DNA of 64,000 nt from Sphagnum magellanicum. Its lineage: Eukaryota > Streptophyta > Sphagnopsida > Sphagnales > Sphagnaceae. Numbering within the stretch: position 1 is the first letter of the stretch; each line of letters opens with the position of its first letter. The position numbers and the translations under genes are program-made. The stretch is from the NCBI GenBank assembly GCA_021904315.1, contig CM038917.1:8478041-8542040 (forward strand). The letters are read 5' to 3'. The notes beneath the pieces were generated by a model. It was not told the DNA's origin, did not search any database, and saw only the letters and a list, made by a program, of their open reading frames with translations. Below are positions 35,571 through 47,100 of the stretch, one piece after another.

Positions 35571-37370
35571 ACCCTCTGCATAAATTATTAGTACACTAAT
35601 AATAATACTACTCTTATTAAAAACATGGCTGCCAAGAATTTGGGAAAAGCTTGTAGTCATCAGTCACCATCTCCATGAAGAAGGCACTTAGTAGTGTATG
35701 TGCTACTAGCTTCTAGCCAAACAGTGCACCCTTCGCCCATGGTTCCTTCCTTTGTTTGTTTCCTTATTTGGTTGTCCCTTCATCAATGTTGATTTGGTGG
35801 GTATGGTACTCAGGAGGATTTTAGATCTTACCACATGGTTGCTGCAATGGCTTTTTCTTGCGAATCTTCTTTGGGGTCTGCTAAACTTAGGCATTGGGGG
35901 TGGGGTGGGGTGGGGTGGCGGGGGGGCGGGGGTGTTGTTTATCTACACAGCTGCGTTTCTTTCGAATCTTGTGTCAGGCCTGTGAGTCAATAGAAAGGAC
36001 TCAAAAGGAGACAAATCTTGAGTCTAGACCCTGTCACAATTCAGCAGTGAGTAATAAGAGGTCCCACTGTTGGTGTATTTAGGCATGGGTGATCTTTATG
36101 ACTGTCCAAAGGTTCATCCCCCTGGATAGGTCGATAAGGAGCTGCATGGAGGGCCCCCAGGCCCCTTCCAAAGAAGAACCGATAATGAGCTATAGCAGTG
36201 CAATATTGCCTGCTATGCAGCAACGGATTCTTTGACCAGGGTCAGATAATGATGTAGTATGGAGAAGAGAGTATGGGTCCCGCCCCCTAAGCCCTCTCTC
36301 CGGGCTTCAGAACACAGATTGATCAGAAGGCCCACCTTCCATAACAAACCTCCCCATCTTTGTCTTATCTTTAAAGAATATCATATATTTCTCAGATATT
36401 GCAGAGTGGTGAGAAGATTTGGAGAATCCTCCACAGTTTGATAAAGGAAAAAAACTGAGTGGAAGGCCCCAGTAGAGATTTATTCACCAAACAGCTAAAA
36501 GAGTACAAGAGAGGAAAGCACAAGAGAAAAACAAGGTGTGACAAACTAAAGCTATAAGGCTCACTCCTATAGATTCACATACATTGTGATATCATCCGAA
36601 ACAAGAACACACCTCTGTTCTAAAAACATGTCATTGAACTGCTTTTTGAAGACATAAAGAATATTAGTGTAATACAATAATCTACTTCACTTTAGATTAT
36701 TGCAAAAAAAATATGGTCTAAACATGAAAATTTTCCACTAGCCTATATGTCAAGGCTTGCGCAGAGAGATGATATCTGCTTTTGTCATAGTGGTCAATGA
36801 GGCGGTATTTCCAGATTTTGCAGATATTATAGAGGTGGGACTCTCAGGCTGTGGGGGGCATTGGACCCTAACAATGGGGAAGCCTGTCCCCAGGGTTAAA
36901 TTTTTTCTCTCCAAGCCATTGGATGATGATTTCTTGGTACTGCTTGTAACTATAGTGGAACCAAGGTCCATGGACAAGTCAAAATAGTTACAGGATTTCC
37001 AGCCTCTTTTATAGGGTCCAAACTATCTCCTTTGCCATGCTGACTAATTTGGGCCATTTGAAATTGGCAATGTTTTTTCTTGTCTAACACCTTCTCTCCC
37101 TCAAGAACTTATTGGAGATTGTTCCATTTTCATTACTCCCTTTGGTTAGAGAATGTTAATCGCATGTTTGGACAAGTAAGGCTACTTTTCTTGTAACAAG
37201 CTACAATTGTTTTTGCCTTCCAATTGTGACAAACAATTTTCTTAAATGCTTTTCAAATGATAAGTTGAATAAGAGAATAACTTTCACAAAAGAGAATCAC
37301 ATCAAAACAAATTAACATAAATGAATGAGAAGTTTGAACTTCATACAATTTAAAATAATTTAATTAAAAT
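35571..37370. other. Spacer with G-run tract, no gene recognised
   Basis: It holds the G-tract at 35896-35933 (listed separately). At 36750-36987 both strands are open for about 75 codons, the minus one rich in Ser/Thr. I cannot assign either, and overlap on both strands argues for chance. The 36000-36330 stretch is richer in GC than its neighbours, with no recognisable RNA. Confidence 0.4.
35896..35933 (+). other. G-quadruplex-prone tract
   Basis: Consecutive G-runs of 5, 4, 4 and 4 separated by single T, then runs of 7 and 5 separated by single C. More than four runs of at least three G with one-base loops satisfies the usual quadruplex pattern. Confidence 0.75.
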
Positions 37371-37384
37371 TCTTTGGTTTCTCA

Positions 37385-38080
37385 TGTTATGTCACACTCC
37401 AAAGTCTCTTTCCATTCCAAATTCTCCAACTCTACCCCTTATAATAATACTCATATCAAAAGCATCCAAAATGTCTTATTTCAAAGAAGCTTACAACTAC
37501 TCTTGATAGCATTTTGTTTTGAAAATTCCTTTCACAAATTGCAATACTTGAAAGAATCATGTAAGAACTTTTTGTCAAAGTTCTATGTGATATGACCAAT
37601 TGATAACCACTTATTGATGTCTTCACAAAATCACCAATGTGCTTCAATCAACGATCTATTTTTAGCTTGTTGCTTATTACACCTAGGCAAGCCCTTCCTT
37701 GTTTGAACCTTGCCATTAAAGGCTATACTTCGCACTCATGCTTCAAAGTTTTCACAAACTCAATAACTCTACCTCCTTGTGTCACTTTTTATTTTTGTTA
37801 GTTTGAATTTTAAGATCAACCCCTCCAACAATTGCTTCCATTCATTCAAGATGTCCATGACCACTTACACATATTTAGCTCTCATCACCTTGCATTTTTG
37901 CAACATTTCAACTTTGTAAAGAAAAACATCCATGGTGCATAGGATGATATGTACTCTTAATGTCATTGTCTGCCCTCCATCTTTATGCACCATCAACCCA
38001 ATCTTCAAACTTAAAAAGACCTAAATTCTAGGTCCAAATTTGGGACCATGTTCACATAAAATTGTCACATCAATACAAAA
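37385..38080 (-). pseudogene. Decayed coding relic, unknown product
   Basis: The minus strand gives long protein-like stretches: KIGLMVHKDGGQTMTLRVH near 38020-37960, then VMDILNEWKQLLEGLI near 37860, and an open piece at 37647-37456 containing GYQLVISHRTLTKSSYMI. TAG/TAA/TGA codons interrupt the first part and the open piece is in a different frame. The plus strand has no similar continuity. I cannot name the family; the ICERNF-type segment of the last piece faintly recalls hAT C-terminal domains, too weak to rely on. Confidence 0.35.
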
Positions 38081-39120
38081 ATGAATGTATTCAAAGTAGA
38101 TCCAATTATTAAAGTATCAACTATGTCCTATTGAAAGTTTTGATTCAATTTATTCAACATTGTCAAAACATTGATCTAAAGATCAAACATAAATTGAAAC
38201 TCAAAGACTGTAACTTGTTAATTCTAATAGGTCTCAAATTCTTGAAAAACATCAAATACAGCCAGCATGTTTAATATGAAATCTACTACAACACTTGTCC
38301 ACAAGATTACCAACACACTGAGTAGAATTGCAATATGAACAATGGTTTCAAATCAAGCAACTCCATGAGGCTTTTGAGTTCCTTACTACACTTGCAACTC
38401 CTGCTTACCCACTAATAAACCTTATTAGCAAATTGATCCAAGATGAATAACTTTGGGTCTATTTTGAATCCATCACCTCTGCTAATGGGTTTGCTGGTTG
38501 GAGCTGGGCCATCTACTAGCTAGCCTACAAGTAAGTTATTAAAAGTTATTAAATTGTACATCTATTATTTTAATATTTACAAGTTTAGAGTATTGTGTTT
38601 ATGCAAGGTATCCTTCTTTGGACAAGGTTTTTTCAAATTGCCTTTTGTGTGACAAACATTTTTTTTGTGTATTTCCTTTCTTTTGGCCAACAAAGTCTTC
38701 GATTTGTTTTTCCTTTCATTTCACTTCTGACAGGTGCACTGAACAGCCTTGGTAGAGAAATTGTCAACTTAGCAAGTTCAAGTGTGTCCAAGCCTGAATG
38801 AAGAGATACATCTAGATATTTGTGACCAGAAGAGACGTCAAGGAGCTTTTGCATAGTAGTTTCTCAAAATGAATGAAAGGGCTTTGAACTAAAAGGCAAG
38901 AGAAACTGATTCCAAAATCACAGGGAAATGATGTACTGAGGATATGGACATAGTATGACATACAATACAATGGTCCTGCTGGATTAAATGATTTTATCAA
39001 TCCTATAATGATGAACAATATGTTCCAATGAAATAAATTGACAACATATGTGTGAAGCACTTGAGAAATTTGGAGGGCATGTTACATCCATGAAAATCCC
39101 TCCTGGAAAAAAGGAGGGAA
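38081..39120. other. Spacer, nothing recognised
   Basis: AT-rich; short overlapping frames on both strands at 38595-39060 without domains. Confidence 0.4.
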
Positions 39121-39126
39121 CTTAAA

Positions 39127-39200
39127 TCTACTATTTAAGAGTGGGAGGGACCTTTTGCCTACTCATTGATGTAAGGTCCCTTCCACTCCTAAATAGTAGG
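39127..39200. repeat. Hairpin with ~28-bp arms
   Basis: 39127-39154 (TCTACTATTTAAGAGTGGGA then GGGACC) pairs with 39173-39200 (GGTCCC then TTCCACTCCTAAATAGTAGG) with about three mismatches and an 18-base loop. It could be a MITE remnant or a foldback transcript. No target duplication was noticed. Confidence 0.65.
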
Positions 39201-39765
39201 CATAAGATCACTCACACTCCTGCAGTCTCCTCCACATGTATGCTTAGGCTTATGATAAGCTTCATCTCATGCTTTATGGTGGGTAATGCCCACAGTTGGG
39301 CAGTGGTGAGCGTTCCCAAAACGGTGGGCAGAACTGGGCTAAGTCACCACCTTGTCCAAGGCCCGCTTATTTTGGGAATGCCCCCACTCTGGGGTTTTAC
39401 TGTACACTTACTATAGAAGGAAAACAGTGGTTTCAAAAGGCAAGTCACCCACTTATCTTCTCATTCTTGTAAAAATTCTATGTAGTGGATAATTAGAAAC
39501 CACCAAGAAGTAGCACAACATGCAGTTAATCAATGATCCTGGGAACAACAAAATGGCGTTAGCACCAAAAAAGAATATTGACAATGCCAAATGTACTGAT
39601 CTATTCAAAGAGATCTACCTACATACTGACCAAGAAGTGCAAGTCTTAGAAGAAGGGTGCAAGGTGCGAATTACATTCTGTAGTTACCAGTTAGCTGAAC
39701 ATAAAATTTTCATTTTGGTGATGACAAAATCAGTGTTGGACTGTCATAGAGTTTGAAACATAAAA
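39201..39765. other. Spacer, nothing recognised
   Basis: Contains an open plus frame of 91 codons (39141-39416) starting within the hairpin, hydrophobic and without a domain. I treat it as chance. Confidence 0.35.
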
Positions 39766-39769
39766 GACT

Positions 39770-40080
39770 GGTCCTGGTAATGGGGTATTGGTAGTTTCTT
39801 TTTCGCCCATACCTGGCAGGCACTGGTATTGGGTACATTTTTTGAACTTTCATACAGTCTGGTATTGGTATTAGGTGTAAGCTTGACTTTTGCCTGGTAT
39901 ATGGCAGGTATGTCTTGATTTTTTACTGGTATAAGACAAGTATGTACCTGGTATTACCTCAGGTCCCAAAGCAGACTGGTATTGATATAAGGCTCATATT
40001 GCCTCAGCTCATACAAAACTGTCATATTCTTCAATACCGATACCCATATCAATACCAGATATCAAGGTTGCACCCTATAT
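39770..40080 (+). repeat. GGTATTGGTAT-rich repeat, left copy
   Basis: Dense GGTATTGGTAT, CTGGTAT and GGCAGGTAT motifs. The order TTGACTTTTGCCTGGTAT, GGCAGGTATGTCTTGATTTT and ACTGGTAT is found in reverse at 41883-42235. Confidence 0.6.
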
Positions 40081-40504
40081 GCCAATACAATCCCTGCCAA
40101 AACCAAAATGGAACACCAATTGTGAAAAACTTCCATGTTCCCCTTGTGCTGGCCAACATAATCGAACTTTGAGGAAGTCCAAATAGGATAAACCTATTAT
40201 TGTAAAACATGGGGAACACTTGGGAATTATGGGAAAATCTTACAGAACATCAAGCAAAGAACATGGGATAAATTGTGTGAAAAGATAAAGAACATAATTG
40301 GGAATAGCATGCTGAAAACCTTGAAATCATGTTGAGGAACTGCATTGTTCTGCCATCAGGTTTGGAGGACCAAACATATGATTGAACAATAAATCTGCAA
40401 TTGTCCTATTTCAGATGTAGGCATTTGGGTTTTCCAATTTTGCAGTGTTCCAATCACAAGTAAGACGAGACTAAACAGAGGCATAAGAGGTTTGCAACCT
40501 AATC

Positions 40505-40768
40505 AGCCGTTTTTGGGGCATATTTTCACCACTTGGTGTGCCACTCATCCAAAGGATTCTTTTGAAAAAATGCACTGAAGTAATCAGATTTCAAGGAATT
40601 TTTTTGTACAATCACCATGTTTATCCTATAGGTTCCAGCAGGTCACAAGAGTATATAGCAGGGTTTTAAAAAAAAACCTACTTTACTCTCCGACCTGTAG
40701 AGAAATTTGGCTAATGCTTCTTGTGGATGACAGCCAGTGTAGCTACATCACAAAATTGAAAAGAAAAA
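40505..40768 (+). repeat. Dispersed ~270-bp repeat, copy 3 of 3
   Basis: TTTTCACCACTTGG, TATATAGCAGGGTTTT plus an A-run, CTCTCCGACCTGTAG, GGATGACAGCCAGTGTAGC and the end CTACATCACAAAATTGAAAAG match the copies at 24345 and 34950 in order. Confidence 0.6.
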
Positions 40769-41882
40769 TTTAAAAAACCGTCACCTACCTGGGTAGGAAA
40801 TCCTGCACAAGATAGAGGCGTCCATTTTCTACTTCACGGGTTCCCAACGAATTTGGCCAAACTGCGACAGCTCTAAAATCTAGGCAACCATTAATCATCG
40901 CAAGTGGAGCTGTGCACTATCCGAACTACGTGCCTGGGGCTGAACCCAGTACTTAGAGCACGTGCGCTTGTAGAGATGTAATGCGTCAGAGTGAGAAAGT
41001 ACTCTTTTTTCGATTGCAGTTGCCGAGATACAGTGAAGGACGGTACTACTGCGGCGTGCTCCCTGGGATGAGTGCCTTTCCCGTTCATGTACTGAGAGTC
41101 TCCATCAAAATCTGTACTTGACAGAGTGTATGCGGGCGCCGGGATTAGCATTCACATTCACATTGTAGACAATAGGGTCATGATATTTTTCCACAGAGAG
41201 TCGAACTTTGTTTGCCAGGAACGACAAAGGGGGGCCTAAAACGACAAACGGAGATTTCAAGTTATTACGTGATCCAAACACTAGGGCTCGTATACTTTGA
41301 TGCTTTTCATTGGGTCCCGCGGCGGCTGATGGGGGATGTGGACGTGCGAGTAACTTGCAAGGGAGCCGCTTGCTTTGCGTATATGTTTGTTGTTGACAGT
41401 GGCAGACAGAGTCGATGGGTTCATCAGGCATGACCGCTGCTTTTTAACTTTGCCCCTTCAACAGAAGGTCGTGGTGTGATGAGAAAAAATCGTGGACTGT
41501 CGAAATTATCTAGCTACCAGACAAGAGTTAGGTCGGTCCTGTAGGTCCTATACTTACTACTTACCAGTGACCACCCTGCTTATAACTTTCATCTCCTGCA
41601 CTGGTGAAGTCCTCGGATGATGCCTTCATTAATGAGCTAACTCGCGTTTCAAGACGACTTATTAGTAGTTTGCAAACGTCCACGTTCCTCAGTAAAAGTT
41701 CCAGAATCTGAATCCGGGCTGTGAAAGGAATTGCAGCCTGACTGGGACCGCATGCACCATTCTACCCATACTGCTGTAAAGTGTTTACCTGTAACTGGGC
41801 TGAGAAGGACACCCTGCATCAGGCCTACTATTCTGGCTTGGGTGAACCAGCACCTAGACTCATACCACTACCGTGGTTAAAA

Positions 41883-42235
41883 GTTAAAACAGGTGTTGAG
41901 TGGGTACCAGACTGGAACCCTGGTATATAGACTGGTACTGGTCGGTCGTGCCATGAACAAACCAACCGGCTGGTATACATGAGGAAATACCATCCTTGCC
42001 ACACTTAGGGATTTGGCGATAATACCAGTTTAGTATCAAGGTTATATCGTCCAATACCAGGTATATACCTGCCAGATACCAGCCAAAAATCAGCCTTGAC
42101 CAGGTCCAGACCGGTATATATATATTTTTAAAGTCCAATACCAACAGGAAGCTGGAATGGATTTTTTTGAAAAGATACGATACCAATACCAGCTGGTATG
42201 TTGAAAGTTGATACCTACATGACACTGGTTAAAAC
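41883..42235 (-). repeat. GGTATTGGTAT-rich repeat, right copy (inverted)
   Basis: Reverse-oriented partner of 39770-40080: on the minus strand it has GGCTGGTATCTGGCAGGTAT, preceded by GGTCAAGGCTGATTTTTGG. Runs of ATACCAG on the plus strand give a 113-codon frame that has no domain and is probably not a gene. Confidence 0.6.
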
Positions 42236-45200
42236 CCCAAATCTCTTTTGGTTGCTTCTAAAAACAATAAATATGTGTTCCTTCTAAAAAACTAGCGTCT
42301 CTAGAGTCCAAATTTAAGATTTCACAGGTTAAATACAGCCACTAATTGAGAGGATTCACTGAAGGAGGTGAAGGTACCAGTATAGATGGTGGTTGTACCT
42401 GGCACTAGTACAGTAATCAGGCAAGTGGACATTTCACTCTTTAAATCCAGTTATATGTGGTTCACCAAAATATTAATAATTGCCAATTTGGCAGCGATAA
42501 TCTAGGGTTCCCACTTGCAAGTGCCTGCAAGTGGGAACATCCATTATCTCGAAAAAGCAATCCTTCTCAAGAAGGGCTTGTGAACTCCTAGCAGCTGGAA
42601 CTTGGAATACCTTATTTTATTTACTGCAAGAACGAATTTGAAGTGTGTCCAGCACTTGCAAGTAGCTGCAGGTTAGTGTCTACAACTATGCTGCAAATTG
42701 TTTCTTGTTCACTTAATGGTGCTGGCGACCTTCATAAGCAGGAGTGAAAGATGTATGCCTACAGCGAAACGAATGTCATCTCACGAATGTCATCTCTTAG
42801 ACATCCTTAGTTACATATCTTAATATCCTTCCCTCCAACCCTTGTTTGCATATCCTGATCTTAGAATAGCTTAAGCCAAACGAGACTAAAAATATTACCA
42901 AGGAGGAAGTCACAAGTCACAGCAGAAAGAAGGTTTGAAACCAGACTAGAAGTGTTACCAAGGCGCCAGGCACAAATTGCAGCAGAAAATACCACTTCTA
43001 TATATACTTGGGAAGGCCAGGAAGATTTCATGACATTCCAAGACGTTTACAAGCAGATATCATCATAACAGGGAATTGAACCAAACACAAAATACCTGGA
43101 TGAACTCAAGATACCAGTACAACACAAGCAGAAGTCATTAGGGCAAGGATGGCGCACTAACCGAGACTGCATAGTTTGATAGATCACACCAGGTTTGGCC
43201 ATAAGCACCACAAAATCTGTATTTGATCAGGGACTAGAGAAGCAGTATAGCACCTTAAGTTGTTCCTCTGAATATCACAAGTTGACCGATCTTCAGACTG
43301 GCTGCCAGGGCATCCAACATCAAGCAGTATGAATCAAGATTTTGTGATTTCTACCCACAAATTTTACATTAACCTGACCTTTTAAAAGGGTGAATCAAAC
43401 AGACTCATAGACTAAACAGACTTGAATCATATTATTTTCCTTTTATCCCTGATCATTGAAGAATCCACTTGACAACCTAGCCTCAAACAAAAATAAGTTG
43501 TGCAGGAATTTTATTGCACACTGTTCCATCAGTTGTTTAAGGTTTCAACCTTCCAGTTGCTTCCCAATGGGAGCATGAGCACTATTAGAGATGGAGAAGT
43601 TTTAATGTAAGTGTGTACTAACTTCTAAGCATTTGGGCAGGTTGGCCCAGATTGTAGGTAAGCGGCTCAGCTGGTGGCACTAATTACTAATGTCCCAATT
43701 CTCCATCTAACTAGGGGCTAGGCTCCACACTCTTACGATTCAACCTCGTAGCTGCCGAAGTTTGAAACTTTTGACGCCAGCCAAATGATCAGACCAACAT
43801 TTCATCAGCCTGAGGTATGACAGGAGGTTCCAAATTATTTCCCCAAGGTCCAGAGTATCAAGTCAAATACTTAGGATAGTTTTGTAACAGAATGGAGTTT
43901 GGTACTGACACCGTTGTGTTAGTGCTAGATGTCATACAGGGATTGTCACTAATTCAGCTATTGTTGCTTTTGCAAGATGATTGTGATCTGGGTCCTCCAA
44001 AAAAATCAGTACTGCCAATCAGAAAACAATAGTTGTATATCTAAATGCACAAGAAAATTAGACAAGTGATGCTTTTGCAAGTTTGACATACTGTACTTGA
44101 TGGGAATTGAAGGTGGCTGCTCCTCAGGAAGTCTACTTGAGTGAGTGCAAGACTTGCAGCTGGGTTGTTTGACTTAGAGGCACCAAGCTTGTCACACTCC
44201 AAGTCTTGTTATCATTGAGGGGAAAGGTTGCTCAAAATCTATCTGATCCCCAGAAAATCAACCAGATCTTGACAGTTAGAGGAGCTTGAAGCACAAGACT
44301 GAATGAACTAAGCACTCTAATTTGTAACACCTTCAGAGGCTCAGATCATGCTTTTTTTCTATTTAGCATCTGACATCCATCTCAATAGTAAGGTTCAAAA
44401 GACTAGGTGGAGGATTGCAACGGTGATACAAAAATATAATTTATGAATCAGCTTCTCTGCTTATACTTGGGAATGGACACCTCATGATCTGTCAATCTGC
44501 AAATATCCCACGTAGATGTGTTAAAAGAAAGATAGATCTAATTGTATTTTCTCCATATGTATCCCCATGTGTACAACCCTTTCTGTTCATGGCAACCCTC
44601 AGAACCTACAGCTTGATCTCATGAGTGTTGACTCACGTAAACTGTCTCCCCATTTAGCTAAGTAAACAGATGAGAGCTGGAAAATTAAGTTCTGTTATTA
44701 GGAGAAAGGCTCTCCATCTTTAGTCTAGAATTTCTCAACAGTCATGCAGGCACTGGGTTGTAAAGTAGTAAACCTTACTCCTTTGCATGGAGTGATTCAC
44801 TCTAGCTGAAAGGACTCAACCAGCACTATTTGGTCAAGCCCCCGGTGGGCGTCTATGAAGTCACTGCTAGCACTCATGAGAGTGCATGCCGGTTAACGTT
44901 GATCGAATCAGTGTGAAGTCTAATCACCGTCAAGGCGGAAATATAAGCTGTTTGGATAGGCGAATCCTGCCCTACAACTTTGAGAGATGGTGGGTTTCGA
45001 CAACATCACCGCTTGGTCGAGACTCGAGACAGGAAACAAAGGTTCAAGTGTGACCCAATAATACAGCGATCATCACAATAGGCAACGCGAAGATAAGGTA
45101 AAAAGTTCAACTCCTCAAAGACCAGCCAATGCTTCAATCAGTTCCTCTAGCATCTTGGGACCGAAATGCGTAGGCTTCCTTTACGCTCCCTGTCTTCTGT

Positions 45201-45353
45201 ATGTTGTTTCTATGCTGAGTGCGTGCTAAGAGCCATCACCTGACAAGGTATAACACCCCACTATGTCCGCTCAAAGGATTTCAAAAGAGAACTTAATGGA
45301 AGGACTTGGGGAAGGGCACTGGGACTTCAAGTAAGTCAGGCCTGAGGTATTTT

Positions 45354-45877
45354 TCAGTAAAAAAGAACACTGAGATCCATGAGGACTTGCTTAGCTCTTG
45401 TGCAACCGAAGTCTTCGAAGCTGGTAACGATCGATCTAGCTTGGCTGGTCATACTGGACATATCTCGAGAACTCTTTTCACCTAGTTCGTAACCGAATGC
45501 AACAGGATAGGGAACCCTCGCTCCTGGCATAAGATCATGCGGAACACCGGCTACATGTTCGGAGCTAAGAAAAACCTTCAAAATATTAATTACTTGTGCC
45601 TCTCTAACATGGGACTCTTCTCAGTACAACAAATCTCCTCCCCTTGACGATCTCGCTCTTCTGGCCCTACCCTATCAAATGCTCTTTATCTTCATCATCC
45701 TTGGGAACGTACGTGGCACTGGAGAGGGAATACCGAAAACGCTCTCGACAATGTCAGAAGCCACAGCTTCAATGAGCAACTAACATACCTTGCTAAGCTC
45801 ATTCGAATACGTGGTGGCGCCGAGGACGCCGTCGCACTGTCAAAACTGAACACACTTCCACTTTGCTTCGTCGCCAA
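45354..45877 (-). other. Possible gene fragment on minus strand, weak
   Basis: An ATG at 45877 opens 60 codons (Ser/Ala-rich start). An AAG/GTATGTT donor-like site lies inside it near 45790. 45581-45354 is open for 75 codons with ordinary composition and a TTTTTCTTAG acceptor-like site near its start. A CT/GA microsatellite, common upstream of plant genes, lies about 175 bp upstream at 46052-46075. No domain is recognised and the two pieces are not shown to join. Confidence 0.15.
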
Positions 45878-46051
45878 CAGTCCATTTAATTACCCGTCTG
45901 CTTGCACTCCATGAAACTCTTCCCGCCCTCTCTAAACTCGCTGCACGAAGCATTCCGACAAACCTTTGAGTATGCTAGGTCGACAATCTCTAGCCACCTA
46001 GTTATAACAGCCCACTCGAGACGACGAGACCAAATCCGTCGAGGATCGGAA

Positions 46052-46075
46052 TCTCTCTCTCTCTCTCTCTCTCTC
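46052..46075. repeat. (TC)n microsatellite
   Basis: About 12 uninterrupted TC units; a second, shorter CT run lies at 46866-46880. Confidence 0.95.
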
Positions 46076-46975
46076 AAGAGCTATTGGCAACTGATCAAAA
46101 ATGATGAAACCCTGCCAATCATAAATAAATCAAAGCACCCAAAAAAGGGGGAAAACAAAGAACAAAATGGAAGGACCCATATCCAAGAAGACAAAAGAAC
46201 CACCTAAGAAGGCGAACCGCAAAAAGGTCACAACACATCCTTCCAACCCTCTTCACCTCCTTTCCATAAGTTCCAACTTCACTTTCCCTCTAAGAAAACG
46301 AAAAGTTAAAAGCTCATACGCTAGCACCTTAGCCTCATTACGCACGAGTTCCAAATAGCAAGAAGTGGACTAGTATAGTATACTACATATCCAGATCTAC
46401 GTTGCTGGAGCTGCAAGCAATATGGAAGCACTCGCACCAAACGCGTGAAAGCCAGTCAGACGTTTCTTCCTCACCTTCCTCAGCTCGCGTCTCGACGGGG
46501 TCTCCACCCACTCCCCAAGCTACCTACAACGTAAACAAGTATTTTTCGGTTTCCAAAGCCTGCTCAAACAATTAGTGACAGTTGAATGAGTGCGCAGACG
46601 TTACGTGCGAAAATATAGTATTTTATTCAGCAGTTGTCCAATAAGAAAGAGAGCAGTTAAGTACTGTTCCAGCACCGTAGCTGGAAATACAGCCCGTATA
46701 CTACCGATCCGTAACAGTTCGAGTATTATTGTTCCGACGTTAGATGTTGCGTACTTACAATTGAGCGGTTGGATCAGTAATAATCTCTAATTCCTAAACT
46801 GTGTCCAGTTACTGATAAATATACTGAGATTCTCGGTTGCTGACCAGACCACGTGTGTGTGCGCATCTCTCTCTCTCTCTTTCTGTATTGAGACTTGCGG
46901 ACTGAGCTGGGCACCGTACTTTACCTATCACAACAATGGTTGTTGAGGTAGAGCCGCTGCATGAGATGATAGTGC

Positions 46976-46994
46976 CACGTGAGGTCACGTGACC
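46976..46994. promoter_or_regulatory. Paired G-box motifs
   Basis: CACGTG occurs at 46976-46981 and 46986-46991, ten bases apart start to start. The second lies in the perfect 12-bp palindrome GGTCACGTGACC (46983-46994). G-boxes bind plant bZIP and bHLH factors; one-turn spacing would put both on the same helix face. No neighbouring gene is proven. Confidence 0.4.
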
Positions 46995-47100
46995 TGGAAG
47001 GGTAATGGCAGAGGCTTTGCTTGTGTGTAGGAGGAAGAAGGGGGGGGGGCAAGGAGTCGACTTGCTTAGTGCTTTAGGGCTCCAGGTGAATCTGCACTAT

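Larger units (their letters stand above)
40800..47100. other. CpG-richer region, no gene proven
   Basis: In contrast to the rest of the window, CpG dinucleotides are common here, especially 40800-41720, 44830-46000 and 46440-46990 (for example GCGGGCGCCGGG near 41131 and GGTGGCGCCGAGGACGCCG near 45813). This suggests less cytosine methylation and decay, as in low-copy or regulatory DNA. Open frames exist (41105-41431 minus, 45354-45581 minus, 45695-45877 minus), but none has a domain I know. 42240-44830 looks like ordinary spacer. Confidence 0.4.

Noticed and set aside
36750..36987. 76-codon frame on plus and 75-codon frame on minus over the same DNA
   Set aside because: Complementary open frames with no recognised domain; no splice or start context distinguishes them.
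41105..41433. 108-codon minus frame and 73-codon plus frame in the CpG-rich stretch
   Set aside because: GC-richer DNA has fewer stops by chance; no motif or neighbouring exon supports either frame.
41884..42225. 113-codon minus frame
   Set aside because: Created by the repeated ATACCAG/CTGGTAT motif of the inverted repeat.
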